Shown here one piece after another: positions 16,772 to 24,787 of a stretch of DNA of 64,000 nucleotides. Each line of letters begins with the position of its first letter. Within the stretch, counting starts at the first letter, position 1. The notes beneath the pieces are model-generated. The model worked only from the letters and a program-made list of their open reading frames with translations, made no database searches and was not told the DNA's origin. The DNA lies in assembly GCF_030811655.1 (NCBI RefSeq), contig NZ_JAUSRE010000022.1, positions 23,822-87,821 on the forward strand. The letters run 5' to 3'. A program made the position numbers and the translations under genes. The DNA comes from Pseudarthrobacter enclensis (lineage in GTDB: Bacteria; Actinomycetota; Actinomycetes; Actinomycetales; Micrococcaceae).

Positions 16772-16818
16772 TGTCAGTTTCAGAAGTCGGCTGCACGAAT
16801 GTCAGAAGTCGTCTGCAC
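16772..16818 (+). repeat. Tn402/Tn5053-type transposon terminus
   Basis: TGTCAGTTTCAGAAGTCG opens a 25-bp terminal repeat matching the right end at 60125 at 23 of 25 positions. It is followed at 16800-16818 by the internal repeat TGTCAGAAGTCGTCTGCAC. The orientation places the element to the right of 16772, covering the acetyltransferase. I found no matching partner end nearby and no target duplication, so this is probably the remnant of an insertion next to the res site of the 16110 resolvase. Confidence 0.75.
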
Positions 16819-16853
16819 AAGCGTTCCTCGCCCTAAGGGCATCCCCAGCTGAC

Positions 16854-17501
16854 ATGATGAGAAGCATGGCTGCTTCCCGTCCCGATCCTCAGGCGCGCCT
16901 TGAAGGCACCGTCGTCGTTCTTCGCGAGCTGATCGAGAAAGACCTCCCGGCTCTATTCACAGCTATCGGAAGACCCGAGATATTCGCTGGCGGCTGGGGT
17001 GGAGGTATGGGGGCTTATCGCGAGGACTTCGCGCAGTGGTCGGAGTTTCTGAGGCAATGGCTGCCCTGGCAACAAGGCAACGTGTACGCCGTGTGTCTGC
17101 GTTCATTGGACGACAGGGTTATTGGAACCACCACGCTCGGCGATTTCGACTTGAAAAATGAGTCTGCGCACATCGGCTGGACGGCTTATTCCCCAGACGT
17201 TTGGGGCAGCGGGGTGAACGCTGACGCCAAGCGGCTCCTGCTAAATACGGCCTTTACCCATGGATTTGAGCGGATCCGGTTGCAGGCCGACGTACTAAAC
17301 GTTCGGTCGCGGGCGGCGATTGAGCGGATCGGCGCCCAAGAAGAAGGCGTGCTCAGACATGTCCAACGGCGTGCGGATGGCAGTTGGCGTGACACAGTCA
17401 TTTATTCTGTTCTGCGCGAGGAATGGCCCCATGTACGCAGTGTTATCGATGAGCGTTTGGCGGGCCGGCCGGCGGACCCCAGCTATACCCCTTCTCCGTA
17501 A
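16854..17501 (+). CDS. GNAT-family N-acetyltransferase (RimJ/RimL-like)
   Basis: Predicted 215-residue protein with the acetyl-CoA binding pattern of the RimJ/RimL/YdaF branch: VIGTTTLGDFD, the AHIGWTAYSPDVWGSGVNADAKRL loop (Q/RxxGxG/A-like), then NVRSRAAIERIGAQEEGVLR. Such enzymes acetylate N-termini or small molecules; the substrate cannot be told. Several near-tandem ATG codons (16854, 16857, 16866) and no clear ribosome-binding site leave the start open by a few residues. It lies inside a Tn402-type terminus and may be transposon cargo. Confidence 0.8.
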   Translation: MMRSMAASRPDPQARLEGTVVVLRELIEKDLPALFTAIGRPEIFAGGWGGGMGAYREDFAQWSEFLRQWLPWQQGNVYAVCLRSLDDRVIGTTTLGDFDLKNESAHIGWTAYSPDVWGSGVNADAKRLLLNTAFTHGFERIRLQADVLNVRSRAAIERIGAQEEGVLRHVQRRADGSWRDTVIYSVLREEWPHVRSVIDERLAGRPADPSYTPSP

Positions 17502-17677
17502 GCCGATCCTCTACTGAGCACTGCCCCCGTTGCGATTCAGCTGAGGCTATGCGACAAATAGCGCCGTGAAAAGGCCGCCATTTACCGCGAAAGCCACACC
17601 AGAACGGTGTGTCGTGTTCCATGAGCCGTGTCCGAGAGCTATGTCCTGTCACGCACCTTGGCGGTACAGTTCCCGGC

Positions 17678-18241
17678 ATGCCGGCTGTTGGTTATGCACG
17701 CGTGTCCACCCGGGAGCAGAATCTCGACGGTCAGACCGACGCGCTCGAGGCCGCCGGGTGCGAGAAGGTCTTCATCGAACACGCCGCCGGAGTCCTGGCG
17801 AAACGGCCGGCTCTCGAGGATGCACTCGACTACCTGCGCGCCGGCGACACCCTCGTCGTCACCAAACTCGACCGGCTCGGCCGGTCGGTGCGGAACCTCA
17901 AGGAAGTCGTCGACGGACTTGAAAAGCGGGGCATCGGCTTGAAAGCCCTCTCCCAGGGCATCGACACGACCACGCCTGGTGGCCGATTGTTCTTCCACAT
18001 GCTCGCCGCGATCGCGGAGTTCGAACACGACCTCATCGTCGAACGCACAAAGGACGGCCTGGCAGCGGCCAGAGCCCGAGGCCGCAAGGGCGGCGGTCGG
18101 TTCAAGATGACACCGACCAAAGCCCGTCAGGCACGAGCCATGTACGACGAAAAGACGTACACCGTGCAGCAGATCGCCGAAACGTGCGGGGTGTCCCGCG
18201 GCACTATATACCGCCATCTCGGCGAGAACGTCAGGGCATAG
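17678..18241 (+). CDS. Serine resolvase
   Basis: Predicted 187-residue small serine recombinase (MPAVGYARVSTREQN), with catalytic Ser10, the TKLDRLGRS segment and a C-terminal helix-turn-helix (TVQQIAETCGVSRGTIYRH). It is highly similar along its length to the resolvase at 16110 but lies in the opposite orientation. The ATG at 17678 places the family signature at the very N-terminus; earlier in-frame starts add non-homologous residues. Its res site is expected in 17520-17677. Confidence 0.88.
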   Translation: MPAVGYARVSTREQNLDGQTDALEAAGCEKVFIEHAAGVLAKRPALEDALDYLRAGDTLVVTKLDRLGRSVRNLKEVVDGLEKRGIGLKALSQGIDTTTPGGRLFFHMLAAIAEFEHDLIVERTKDGLAAARARGRKGGGRFKMTPTKARQARAMYDEKTYTVQQIAETCGVSRGTIYRHLGENVRA

Positions 18242-18813
18242 AGGCGGACGACCGGCGCAGCGTCCAGGACAAAGGACCCGTCCCCACCGATGTGGTCGCA
18301 AAGCGATGGTCATACCTTCGTCTGAACGTCGAGGACGAGATCCCCTTGGCAGCGATTGCCAGCGACAGCGACATCTCGCGGCGCACAGCGCTGGACGCTG
18401 TGTAATGGTCCTCGCTTCGCTCGGGCTGTAAAGCACTTTTCTTATTTTGGCTGCTGTCCCAAGGGATTCTACGTGTCCGCTCGGGCCCGTCAAGCCCCTC
18501 CTTCGTCAGGGCCTGCGGCACACGAAATTCCCTGCGGCGCTCCTTCGTCGCTGACTTCCTCCGGGAATTTCCCGCCCCTTGCCCTGCGGGTAGACAGGCC
18601 TCCGTCGGCCACAGCTCCGCAAGCTTCGCCAGCAGCCAAAACAACGGGGGTGAGGGGACGCTGGCCGGTCACCTAAGCCGCCCCACCATCGGCAGACAAC
18701 TTGGTCCGCACCCGATTCCAGCCGCTTGACAGACATAGAAGCGTCGGGGGAGGGGCCAACTGCCGGCCTCACCACAGGCCCCGAACCCACACCGCAACCA
18801 TGAGGAGCACACC
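18242..18813. other. Intergenic stretch without a recognisable intact gene
   Basis: No intact frame with a family resemblance was found. A plus-strand segment at about 18290-18403 reads DVVAKRWSYLRLN...DISRRTALDAV, which looks like the end of a helix-turn-helix protein without a start. A short inverted repeat (GAAATTCCC at 18524, GGGAATTTC at 18563) lies further on. GGAG at about 18802 serves the next gene. Confidence 0.5.
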
Positions 18814-19869
18814 GTGAACGACCACATCACCGTCAGCACTGCTGCCGATATGCTCGCCTACTTCCCGCACTCCCTCGGCTTCGAGCCGCGCGAATCGTTT
18901 GGCTTCATCTCCCTGCAGGGCGCCAAGGTTAACGCTTCACTGCGGATGGACATTCCGGACGAGTCAGTCAACCCGACCGACTACGCGCAGACGGTCACCC
19001 ACTATCTGCTCTCGGACGAGGGCGCGACCGGATTCCTGATGTTGGTTTACACCAACGAACCTGCCGCGGACCCGGCCCCCGGAGCCAAGCCATACAGCGA
19101 CTACGCAAAGGCAATCAGCACCGAGGCCGAAAAAGCAGGCCTGAGCCTGCGGGGCGGCTGGCTGATCACCGATGCAGGGTGGACCACGTACTTCTGCGAG
19201 GACCCGGCGTGCTGCCGGATGCAGCCGCTGAGCAGCATCCGGGACAGCGCCGTGAACGCGGAACTGGTCTACCGCGGTTCGGTGAAGCGGGCCGACCGGG
19301 CAACCGTTCCGGCCTTTACCGGCAGCGAGAGCACCCACGCGGACATCTGGGAAACGGCCGCCCGGTATCCGATGATTGATGGACTGGACTTCGATCACCC
19401 GGACATGCGCGAGGCCCGCCGGGCATGGCACGAGGCACTGGGCACCACACCGGAGGAACCCGAAGCCGTGGAACTGCTGGCAGCCTTGCAGTGCAAGCCC
19501 ATCCGGGACCGCATCTTCGCCGACGCTATCTGCCCCACCGAGGACCCGACGACCTACATGCAGGTGATGATCGGACGGTTCGAGGGACGGCCGGACTGGT
19601 CCCGTGTGGAGGCCACCGAGGACTTGCTGATGCACCTGCTGACCTTTGCACCGAGCGATACGCGGACCCCCGTGTTCTGCTTCCTTGGCTGGCTCCGCTG
19701 GTACAAGGGACAGTCCTCCCTTGCCGCCGCATACATCGCCCAAGGACTGGAGGAGGACCCCACCCACCGGCTGGCACTGCTGCTGATGCAGCTGCTGAAG
19801 TTGGGAACAGTTCCCGAAGCGGCCAAAAAGCCCAGCACCTCCTACCCGGCGTCATTCAACCGCCGCTAG
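18814..19869 (+). CDS. DUF4192-type protein
   Basis: Predicted 351-residue soluble protein. The N-terminus (STAADMLAYFPHSLGFEPRESF) is the typical opening of DUF4192 proteins, which are widespread in actinobacteria with no established role. A CEDPACC cluster at about residue 128 could bind a metal. The last third has a tetratricopeptide-like stretch (QSSLAAAYIAQGLEEDPTHRL). The GTG start is preceded by GAGGAG. Such genes are common on Arthrobacter plasmids and chromosomes. A strong hairpin follows the stop. Confidence 0.8.
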   Translation: MNDHITVSTAADMLAYFPHSLGFEPRESFGFISLQGAKVNASLRMDIPDESVNPTDYAQTVTHYLLSDEGATGFLMLVYTNEPAADPAPGAKPYSDYAKAISTEAEKAGLSLRGGWLITDAGWTTYFCEDPACCRMQPLSSIRDSAVNAELVYRGSVKRADRATVPAFTGSESTHADIWETAARYPMIDGLDFDHPDMREARRAWHEALGTTPEEPEAVELLAALQCKPIRDRIFADAICPTEDPTTYMQVMIGRFEGRPDWSRVEATEDLLMHLLTFAPSDTRTPVFCFLGWLRWYKGQSSLAAAYIAQGLEEDPTHRLALLLMQLLKLGTVPEAAKKPSTSYPASFNRR

Positions 19870-19884
19870 AAAGTACCGGGGGAG

Positions 19885-19920
19885 CGGGGCCGGAATCCTT
19901 ACCAAGGGATTCCGGCCCCG
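19885..19920 (+). terminator. Strong hairpin after the DUF4192 gene
   Basis: CGGGGCCGGAATCC at 19885-19898 pairs with GGATTCCGGCCCCG at 19907-19920 across a short loop, 15 bases after the stop at 19869. No T-tract follows, which is common for actinobacterial terminators. Confidence 0.7.
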
Positions 19921-20089
19921 CTGCCGTGCGCCCAGAATCGCCTGGGTGCGCGGGCGGCGGCCTCCGCCGCACGCTCCCCCCGGCCGCCGCCATGACACGC
20001 TGCGCGTCCACCCCACCCAGCCCAGTGCACAAACGCGCCGGCCGGTACAGTGGGCCCATCAGGACCGACCCGATCCCAGGACACCACCC

Positions 20090-20440
20090 ATGCAAAGCCC
20101 TGACCTCACCCATATCTCCGCCATCACCTACCGACCCGCCGCCGATACCGCGCCGGCAGGCTCAGACACTGCCGCCGAAGCGCACCTGGCCCATGCCGCA
20201 GCCGCGTACCCTCCGGCAGCAGCCGGCCCCGCGGACCTCACCTGGGCGTCTGAGACAACCCGCGACGTCCTGGACAGCTAGGTCGTGGACCTGCTGGCCG
20301 CCGAGAACGTCCCGCAGCTGGCGACCACGATCCCCACCCGCGAGAGCTTCAAGCACACCCACGGCACCTACCCCACCCGCACCGCGCTCGGCCCCTGGAT
20401 CCAGGTCGCCGAGGAGATCCAGGAGATAAGCCGCCCGTGA
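20090..20440 (+). pseudogene. Small plasmid gene interrupted by one in-frame stop
   Basis: An ATG at 20090 opens a frame of 117 codons ending TGA at 20438-20440. It is broken only by TAG at 20279-20281, after DVLDS. The two halves (MQSPDLTHISAITYRP and VVDLLAAENVPQLATTIPTR) keep the same frame and composition, and the end overlaps the next gene start by GTGA, as coupled genes do. A point mutation in a formerly intact 116-residue gene is the simplest reading. Family not recognised; pairing with an RHH protein suggests a plasmid maintenance operon. Confidence 0.6.
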
Positions 20441-20715
20441 GCACCAAGCCCACCCCCGGCGCCGCCCGCGGCCGTCGCACACCCGCCCCGGCCACTCCGA
20501 CCGACGGCCCGGACATGACCCTGGCCTACGCCGCCCACGCACAGGCCGCCACCGAGCCCATCAAGGCCACCTCCATCCGCCTGCCCGAACGCCTGCACAA
20601 GCACCTGCGCCGGCACAGCGTCGAGGCCGGGGTACCCATGTCCCAGCTGATCATCCAGGCCATCAAGCCCAGCACCCCGAACAGTGACCGCACTACCGCA
20701 GTAACGCAAGCGTGA
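20437..20715 (+). CDS. Ribbon-helix-helix DNA-binding protein
   Basis: Predicted 92-residue protein with a proline/threonine-rich N-terminal arm and a C-terminal ribbon-helix-helix domain (ATSIRLPERLHKHLRRHSVE, then GVPMSQLIIQAI). RHH proteins of this size serve as antitoxins, copy-control repressors or partition adaptors. It overlaps the upstream interrupted gene by GTGA. A perfect 12-bp inverted repeat begins inside its last codons and is a plausible target site. Confidence 0.7.
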   Translation: MSTKPTPGAARGRRTPAPATPTDGPDMTLAYAAHAQAATEPIKATSIRLPERLHKHLRRHSVEAGVPMSQLIIQAIKPSTPNSDRTTAVTQA

Positions 20716-20733
20716 ATGCGGTACTGCGGTAGT
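20692..20733. repeat. Perfect 12-bp inverted repeat at the end of the RHH gene
   Basis: ACTACCGCAGTA at 20692-20703 is perfectly inverted as TACTGCGGTAGT at 20722-20733 with an 18-base spacer. It spans the RHH stop codon, so it may be a terminator hairpin or a binding site for the RHH protein. Confidence 0.6.
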
Positions 20734-20974
20734 TGCACTGCTACCCCGGTCTGAGCAAGGGTGGGGGCTACCGGGTGGCCGCGCGCGGCCCGGGCGGAAG
20801 TGAAATGCCCGCGCCCCCTATATCGATCAAGACAAGGGCGGGGGCGCCCACACTAGAACGGGAGAACAGGCGGCTCACTCACTGTCGCGGCCCTTAAAGA
20901 AGGACATCGCGACGGGTCTCACCCTACGGGGAAGAACCGACCCGAACCGCGGACATCCACAGGGCGCGGGCCGT

Positions 20975-21388
20975 TCAGGGCTGGCCGGCCTTGGTGGTGT
21001 CAAGTGCCTTGTAGATCGTGGGCCGAGAGACTCCGAACGAGTGTGTCACAGCAGCCACGGGCTGCCCTCCGGCCACCGCGGCCCGGACCGCGGCGGTCTT
21101 CTCCTCATCCAACTTCGGCTTCGGCCCCGGACGCCGTCCGGCCGCACGGGCCCGGGCCACGCCCTCGAAGGTGCGCTCACGCAGCAGATCCCGTTCCCAC
21201 TCGGCCAGCATCAACAGCATGTTCAGCATCAGCCGTCCCGAGGCCGTGGAGGTGTCCAGGTCCACGTCCAACGCCTGCAAGCCGATCCCCCGATCAGCCA
21301 GGGCCTGCACGGTGCGCAACGCATCCGGCAGGGACCGGCCAACCGGTCCAGACGCATGACGACGAGGGTGTCCTCCCCACACGCAGGA
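20975..21388 (-). pseudogene. Truncated, frameshifted serine resolvase
   Basis: The C-terminal two thirds of a resolvase is present (GIGLQALDVDLDTSTASGR, ELR-type helix, HTH FGVSRPTIYK), but the catalytic N-terminus with YxRVS is absent. The conserved GEDTLVVMRLDRL segment is in a different frame from GRSLPDALRTVQ; one G is missing at about 21342. The gene therefore cannot make an active recombinase. Its left boundary lies near 21388, where homology stops. Confidence 0.8.
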
Positions 21389-21541
21389 TGGCCGGTCGCA
21401 CTGATCCTCTACGGTCGAGACGGCGGGGATGTCACACCGTCATCGGCAACGGCATGCACATCTCGGCCCGGTGCATCCTGGGCATCGCGCTATTGTTGGG
21501 CATCGTGACGACGCCGCCAGAGCGGACCGGGCACCCATGCG

Positions 21542-21577
21542 GCACCGCGCACCCCACTTTGGCGGAGTGCGCGGTGC
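21542..21577 (-). terminator. Hairpin downstream of fdhA
   Basis: GCACCGCGCAC at 21542-21552 pairs perfectly with GTGCGCGGTGC at 21567-21577 across a 14-base loop, 47 bases past the fdhA stop on the minus strand. Confidence 0.6.
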
Positions 21578-21623
21578 GGTGGAGAACCACCCAGACTGAG
21601 CCTGACGAAACAGGCGGCGTCGC

Positions 21624-22817
21624 TCAGCGGGCGATCATCCCGTGGGGGTCGATGACGAACTTCTCCACGGAGCCCTGGTCGAACTCCGCGTAGGCCTGGG
21701 GTGCCTCGTCCAGGCTGATCACGCGCGGGTTGACCATCTCCGTCAGGTACGGCATCCGGTCCCACAGGATCGACATCATCAGCTGGCGGTTGTAGCGCAT
21801 GATGGGCGCCTGGCCGCCGATGATGTGGGGGGACTTGATCCAGGCCTTGCCGAAGTCCACCGGGAAGGTGCCCTCCTGCTCGGCCTTCGTCTCCGCGATC
21901 GGGTCCGGCCCGTAGATGCCGATGATGCCCGTGGCTCCGCCCGGACGGGTGATGTCCAGGACCTGGTTCACGGCGGCGATCGGCTGCATCTCATCGGCCG
22001 CGGAGCCCAGGCCGTGGGCCTCGGAGCCGACGTAGTCCACCGCGCAGTCCACCATCGGCTCGCCGAGGATGTCGTTCACGGCGTCCTGCAGGTTCTCCGT
22101 GGCGGAGAGGTCGATAGTTTCGCAGCCGTGCTTGCGTACCAGCTCCAGCCGCGAGGCGTCCTGGTCGCCCACGATGATGCACGAGGCGCCCAGCAGCCGA
22201 GCGGCAGCCGCGGCGCACCGGCCCACGGGGCCGGCACCGGCGATGTAGACGGTGGAGCCGGGCTTGGCGCCGGCCGCCATGAGACCGTGGAACGCCGTGG
22301 GGAGGATGTCCGAGAGCACGGCCAGATCCAGGATCTTCTCCATAGCCTGCTCCTGGTCCGGGAAGCGCAGCAGCTGGAAGTCGGCGTACGGCACGAACAG
22401 GTACTCGGCCTGTCCGCCCTGGAAATCGCCCAGATTGAAGCCGTAGGCGGCGCACGCCTGCTCCGGGTTGGCGGTCTCACACACCTCGGTGCGGCCGGCG
22501 CGGCAGTTGCGGCAGCGGCCGCAGGCCACGTTGAACGGCACGGAGACGAGGTCACCCTCCTTCAGGAACTGGACGTCGCTGCCGACCTCCAGCACCTGGC
22601 CGGTCATCTCGTGACCCAGCACCATGCCCTCGGGCACGGGGAAGGACCCGCGGTAGATGTGCAGGTCGCTGCCGCAGATGTTGGTGGCGACGATCTTGAG
22701 GATGACGCCGTGCGGGGCGGCGGAGCCGTCGGGCATCTCCAGCTTGGGGAAGTCCAGCTCGTCGACGCGCACGTCCTTGATGCCGTGGAATGCCACGGCG
22801 CGGTTCTTGGTGGTCAT
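21624..22817 (-). CDS. fdhA: Zinc-dependent, thiol-independent formaldehyde dehydrogenase
   Basis: Predicted 397-residue medium-chain dehydrogenase that should oxidise formaldehyde to formate with NAD. Catalytic zinc ligands are visible as Cys48 (CGSDLH) and His69/Glu70 (GHEMTG), and structural-zinc cysteines as Cys99, 102, 105 and 113. The Rossmann motif is GAGPVG, near residue 200. Length and the long insertion typical of Pseudomonas putida-type FdhA are kept. AAAGGGAA lies before the ATG. An IS5-family element sits 100 bp upstream and may have cut or replaced the promoter. A decayed paralogue is at 38681-39383. Confidence 0.9.
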   Translation of the reverse strand: MTTKNRAVAFHGIKDVRVDELDFPKLEMPDGSAAPHGVILKIVATNICGSDLHIYRGSFPVPEGMVLGHEMTGQVLEVGSDVQFLKEGDLVSVPFNVACGRCRNCRAGRTEVCETANPEQACAAYGFNLGDFQGGQAEYLFVPYADFQLLRFPDQEQAMEKILDLAVLSDILPTAFHGLMAAGAKPGSTVYIAGAGPVGRCAAAAARLLGASCIIVGDQDASRLELVRKHGCETIDLSATENLQDAVNDILGEPMVDCAVDYVGSEAHGLGSAADEMQPIAAVNQVLDITRPGGATGIIGIYGPDPIAETKAEQEGTFPVDFGKAWIKSPHIIGGQAPIMRYNRQLMMSILWDRMPYLTEMVNPRVISLDEAPQAYAEFDQGSVEKFVIDPHGMIAR

Positions 22818-22917
22818 GGAAACTGTTCCCTTTCTGTCTCCAGCGCGGCCCCTGACGGAGCGGGAGGAGGGGCGAACCCGAGGGGGAGTCCCGGTCCCGG
22901 GCTATACGGAAACACTA

Positions 22918-23858
22918 GGGCGTGTCTGACAAAAAATCCAGGGGCCCACTGGCACCTTGGAAGGCATGTCCCGGTTCCACATCCTCTCTGATGCTCAGTG
23001 GGAGCTGATCGCCCCGATGCTGCCTACTCGCACGGGCCGGCAGGGCAGGCCGTTCTCGGATGCGCGGATGATGGTTGAGGCCATCATCTGCCGGTACCGG
23101 TGCGGGATCGCCTGGCGCGATCTGCCCAAGGTCTTTGGTCCGTGGCAGACCGTGTGGACCTGGCATCGACGCATGGCCGAAGAAGGCACCTGGGACACGG
23201 TGCTGGCAACACTGACCGCCGCCGCGGACGCGGAAGGCCTGATCGACTGGTCGGTGGCGGTGGACTCCACGATCGCCCGGGCACATCAGCACGCCACGAA
23301 CACCACCCGCCACACAGGGGAATGGATCGAACTACAAGAATCCGCGTGAAGAGCCGGCCGATCACGGCATCGGACGTTCTCGCGGCGGGCTGAGCACGAA
23401 GATCCATCAGCTCGTCGACGGTGCAGGGCTGCCACTGGTCAGCCTGATCACCCCTGGCCAAGCAGGAGACTCGCCCATGCTGCTGCCGCTGCTGGAACAG
23501 CTGCGTGTGACCCGGCCGGCAGGTCGGCCCCACACCCGCCCGGACGCGGTCCTGGGCGACAAGGCGTACTCATCACGGGCGATCCGCACCCATCTGCGCA
23601 CTCGTAGCATCAAGACCGTGATCCCCGAGCCGGCGGACCAACAGGGCCACCGGAAACGCCGGGGCTCCCACGATGGGCGGCCCGTGGGCCTCGACGCGGC
23701 CGCCTACAAAGGGCCGCAACGTCATCGAGCGCCAGTACGCCCAACTCAAGCAGTGGCGCGGGCTGGCAACCCGGTACGACAAGTACTCCACCGTCTACCG
23801 GGCTGCCGTGGTGCTGAACGCGGTGATCGCGTGGTCCAAACGATTGTCAGACACGCCC
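22918..23858. mobile_element. IS5-family (IS427-type) insertion sequence
   Basis: A 941-bp element with 15-bp inverted repeats, GGGCGTGTCTGACAA and TTGTCAGACACGCCC, flanked by TA on both sides (22916-22917, 23859-23860). The size, ends and split transposase frame fit the IS427 group. The transposase carries an extra frameshift, so the copy is probably inactive. Confidence 0.88.
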
Positions 23859-23861
23859 TAG
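22966..23861 (+). pseudogene. IS5-family transposase, split by frameshifts
   Basis: The first frame (MSRFHILSDAQWELIAPMLP) encodes the N-terminal half and the first catalytic Asp region (VAVDSTIARAHQHA). It ends at about 23349, where a shift to NPREEPADHG is expected by programmed frameshifting. A second break at about 23709, where one extra G separates DAAAYKG from RNVIERQYAQLKQW, is not part of the normal design. The second frame holds the remaining DDE residues (LGDKAYSSR, NVIERQYAQ). The end reads AWSKRLSDTP, as usual. Confidence 0.82.
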
Positions 23862-23994
23862 GTGTTGTGGGTTATGACATTGGTGACACGCTACTGAAGG
23901 CTGGTGGGGAGCCCAAAGGGGGAGCTTGAGGCCATTCACCTTTGGATGAGTACCCTCGCCTTCGGTACTCGGTCGACGCCGGTAGGGTCGATGC

Positions 23995-24285
23995 ATGCCC
24001 TTTGACCTGCCGCGCCGATCTCACGTGTTCGTGGATGAGTCCAAAGCAGGCAGCTATTACCTTGCAGCCGCCGTGGTCCCGCCCTCCGGCGTGACGGCCG
24101 CGCGGTCGGCCATCAAAGGACTCCGGCACAAGGGCAGCTCGGCGGTGCACTTCAAAAGTGAGCGGGACGCCACACGGCGTTCCTTCCTCAAGGGCGCTGC
24201 GTCGACCGGAGTGAAGACCGTGGTCTACATCGTTGACGGACAGCCCGTTCGTTATCTTCAGTCCGGGCGCCGAGCCTGCGTCTGA
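23995..24285 (+). pseudogene. DUF3800-like protein, 3' truncated
   Basis: The 96-residue frame begins with HVFVDESKAGSYYLAAAVV, the start of DUF3800 proteins, whose acidic residues suggest a nuclease-like RNase H fold. Family members are usually over 200 residues. Here similarity ends at about VVYIVDGQPV, and the short tail QSGRRACV looks foreign. The truncation lies next to the Tn554-like genes, so that element or a deletion probably removed the 3' part. Confidence 0.55.
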
Positions 24286-24367
24286 CGTGGGCTTTTGTGT
24301 TGTGGACGGTGTCTTCGACGCAGCTGCCTGACGCGTTCGCTCTGGTTATTCGGCGTCGGATTGTTGT

Positions 24368-24787
24368 TCATCCGTAATGTTCCGGAGCTGCAGTGCTGCC
24401 TTGTCCCTGCTGGTTTGCCCGCTGGTCGCCGAGTGCATGGGCGAGCCGACGACGGAGCTTGTCATTTTCCTCGGTGAGCCTGCGGACGCGTTCGTTGGCT
24501 GCCTGTAACCGGGCCAGCAGGGATGCGTCGGAGGCCCGCTGGCTGGCGGGGATCGCTGGCACGGGCGCACGCCGGGTAGCTGCACGAAGCCTTTCGATTT
24601 CCGCGCGGAGATCGGGCTGGGTATAGAGAAAGGCCCGGGAAACGCCAGCGTGGCGGGCGACGGCGTCGAACGAAACAGCGGCGCCGCTCTTGTCGAGTTC
24701 TCTGAGCGTCCGGATCGTTTTGGACCGGGCGAGCTCATGACGCCCGCGGGCCGTGGCGGCGAGGTGCCTGGCGTTCTCAGCTGGCAT
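24368..24787 (-). CDS. Tn554-type TnpC-like accessory protein
   Basis: Predicted 139-residue protein starting MPAENARHLAATARGRHELA. It has a helix-turn-helix (VSFDAVARHAGVSRAFLYTQ), then a coiled-coil stretch (LRAEIERLRAATRR; LQAANERVRRLTEENDKLRRRL). The layout matches the small third protein of Tn554-like site-specific transposons. The start lies 11 bp inside the end of the recombinase gene, as expected for coupled tnpB-tnpC. An upstream in-frame ATG at 24814 is also possible. Confidence 0.75.
   Translation of the reverse strand: MPAENARHLAATARGRHELARSKTIRTLRELDKSGAAVSFDAVARHAGVSRAFLYTQPDLRAEIERLRAATRRAPVPAIPASQRASDASLLARLQAANERVRRLTEENDKLRRRLAHALGDQRANQQGQGSTAAPEHYG

Noticed and set aside
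18410..18450. Resemblance of GGCTGTAAAGCACTTTT to a 16S rRNA stretch
   Set aside because: The match is short and neither flank continues as rRNA.
21642..22991. Plus-strand 449-codon frame opposite fdhA
   Set aside because: Antisense of an obvious dehydrogenase; composition is Val/Gly/His-rich without motifs.
23844..23858. TTGTCAGACACGCCC read as a Tn402-type end
   Set aside because: It is the inverted repeat of the IS5-family element, paired exactly with 22918-22932; the TGTCAG similarity is chance.
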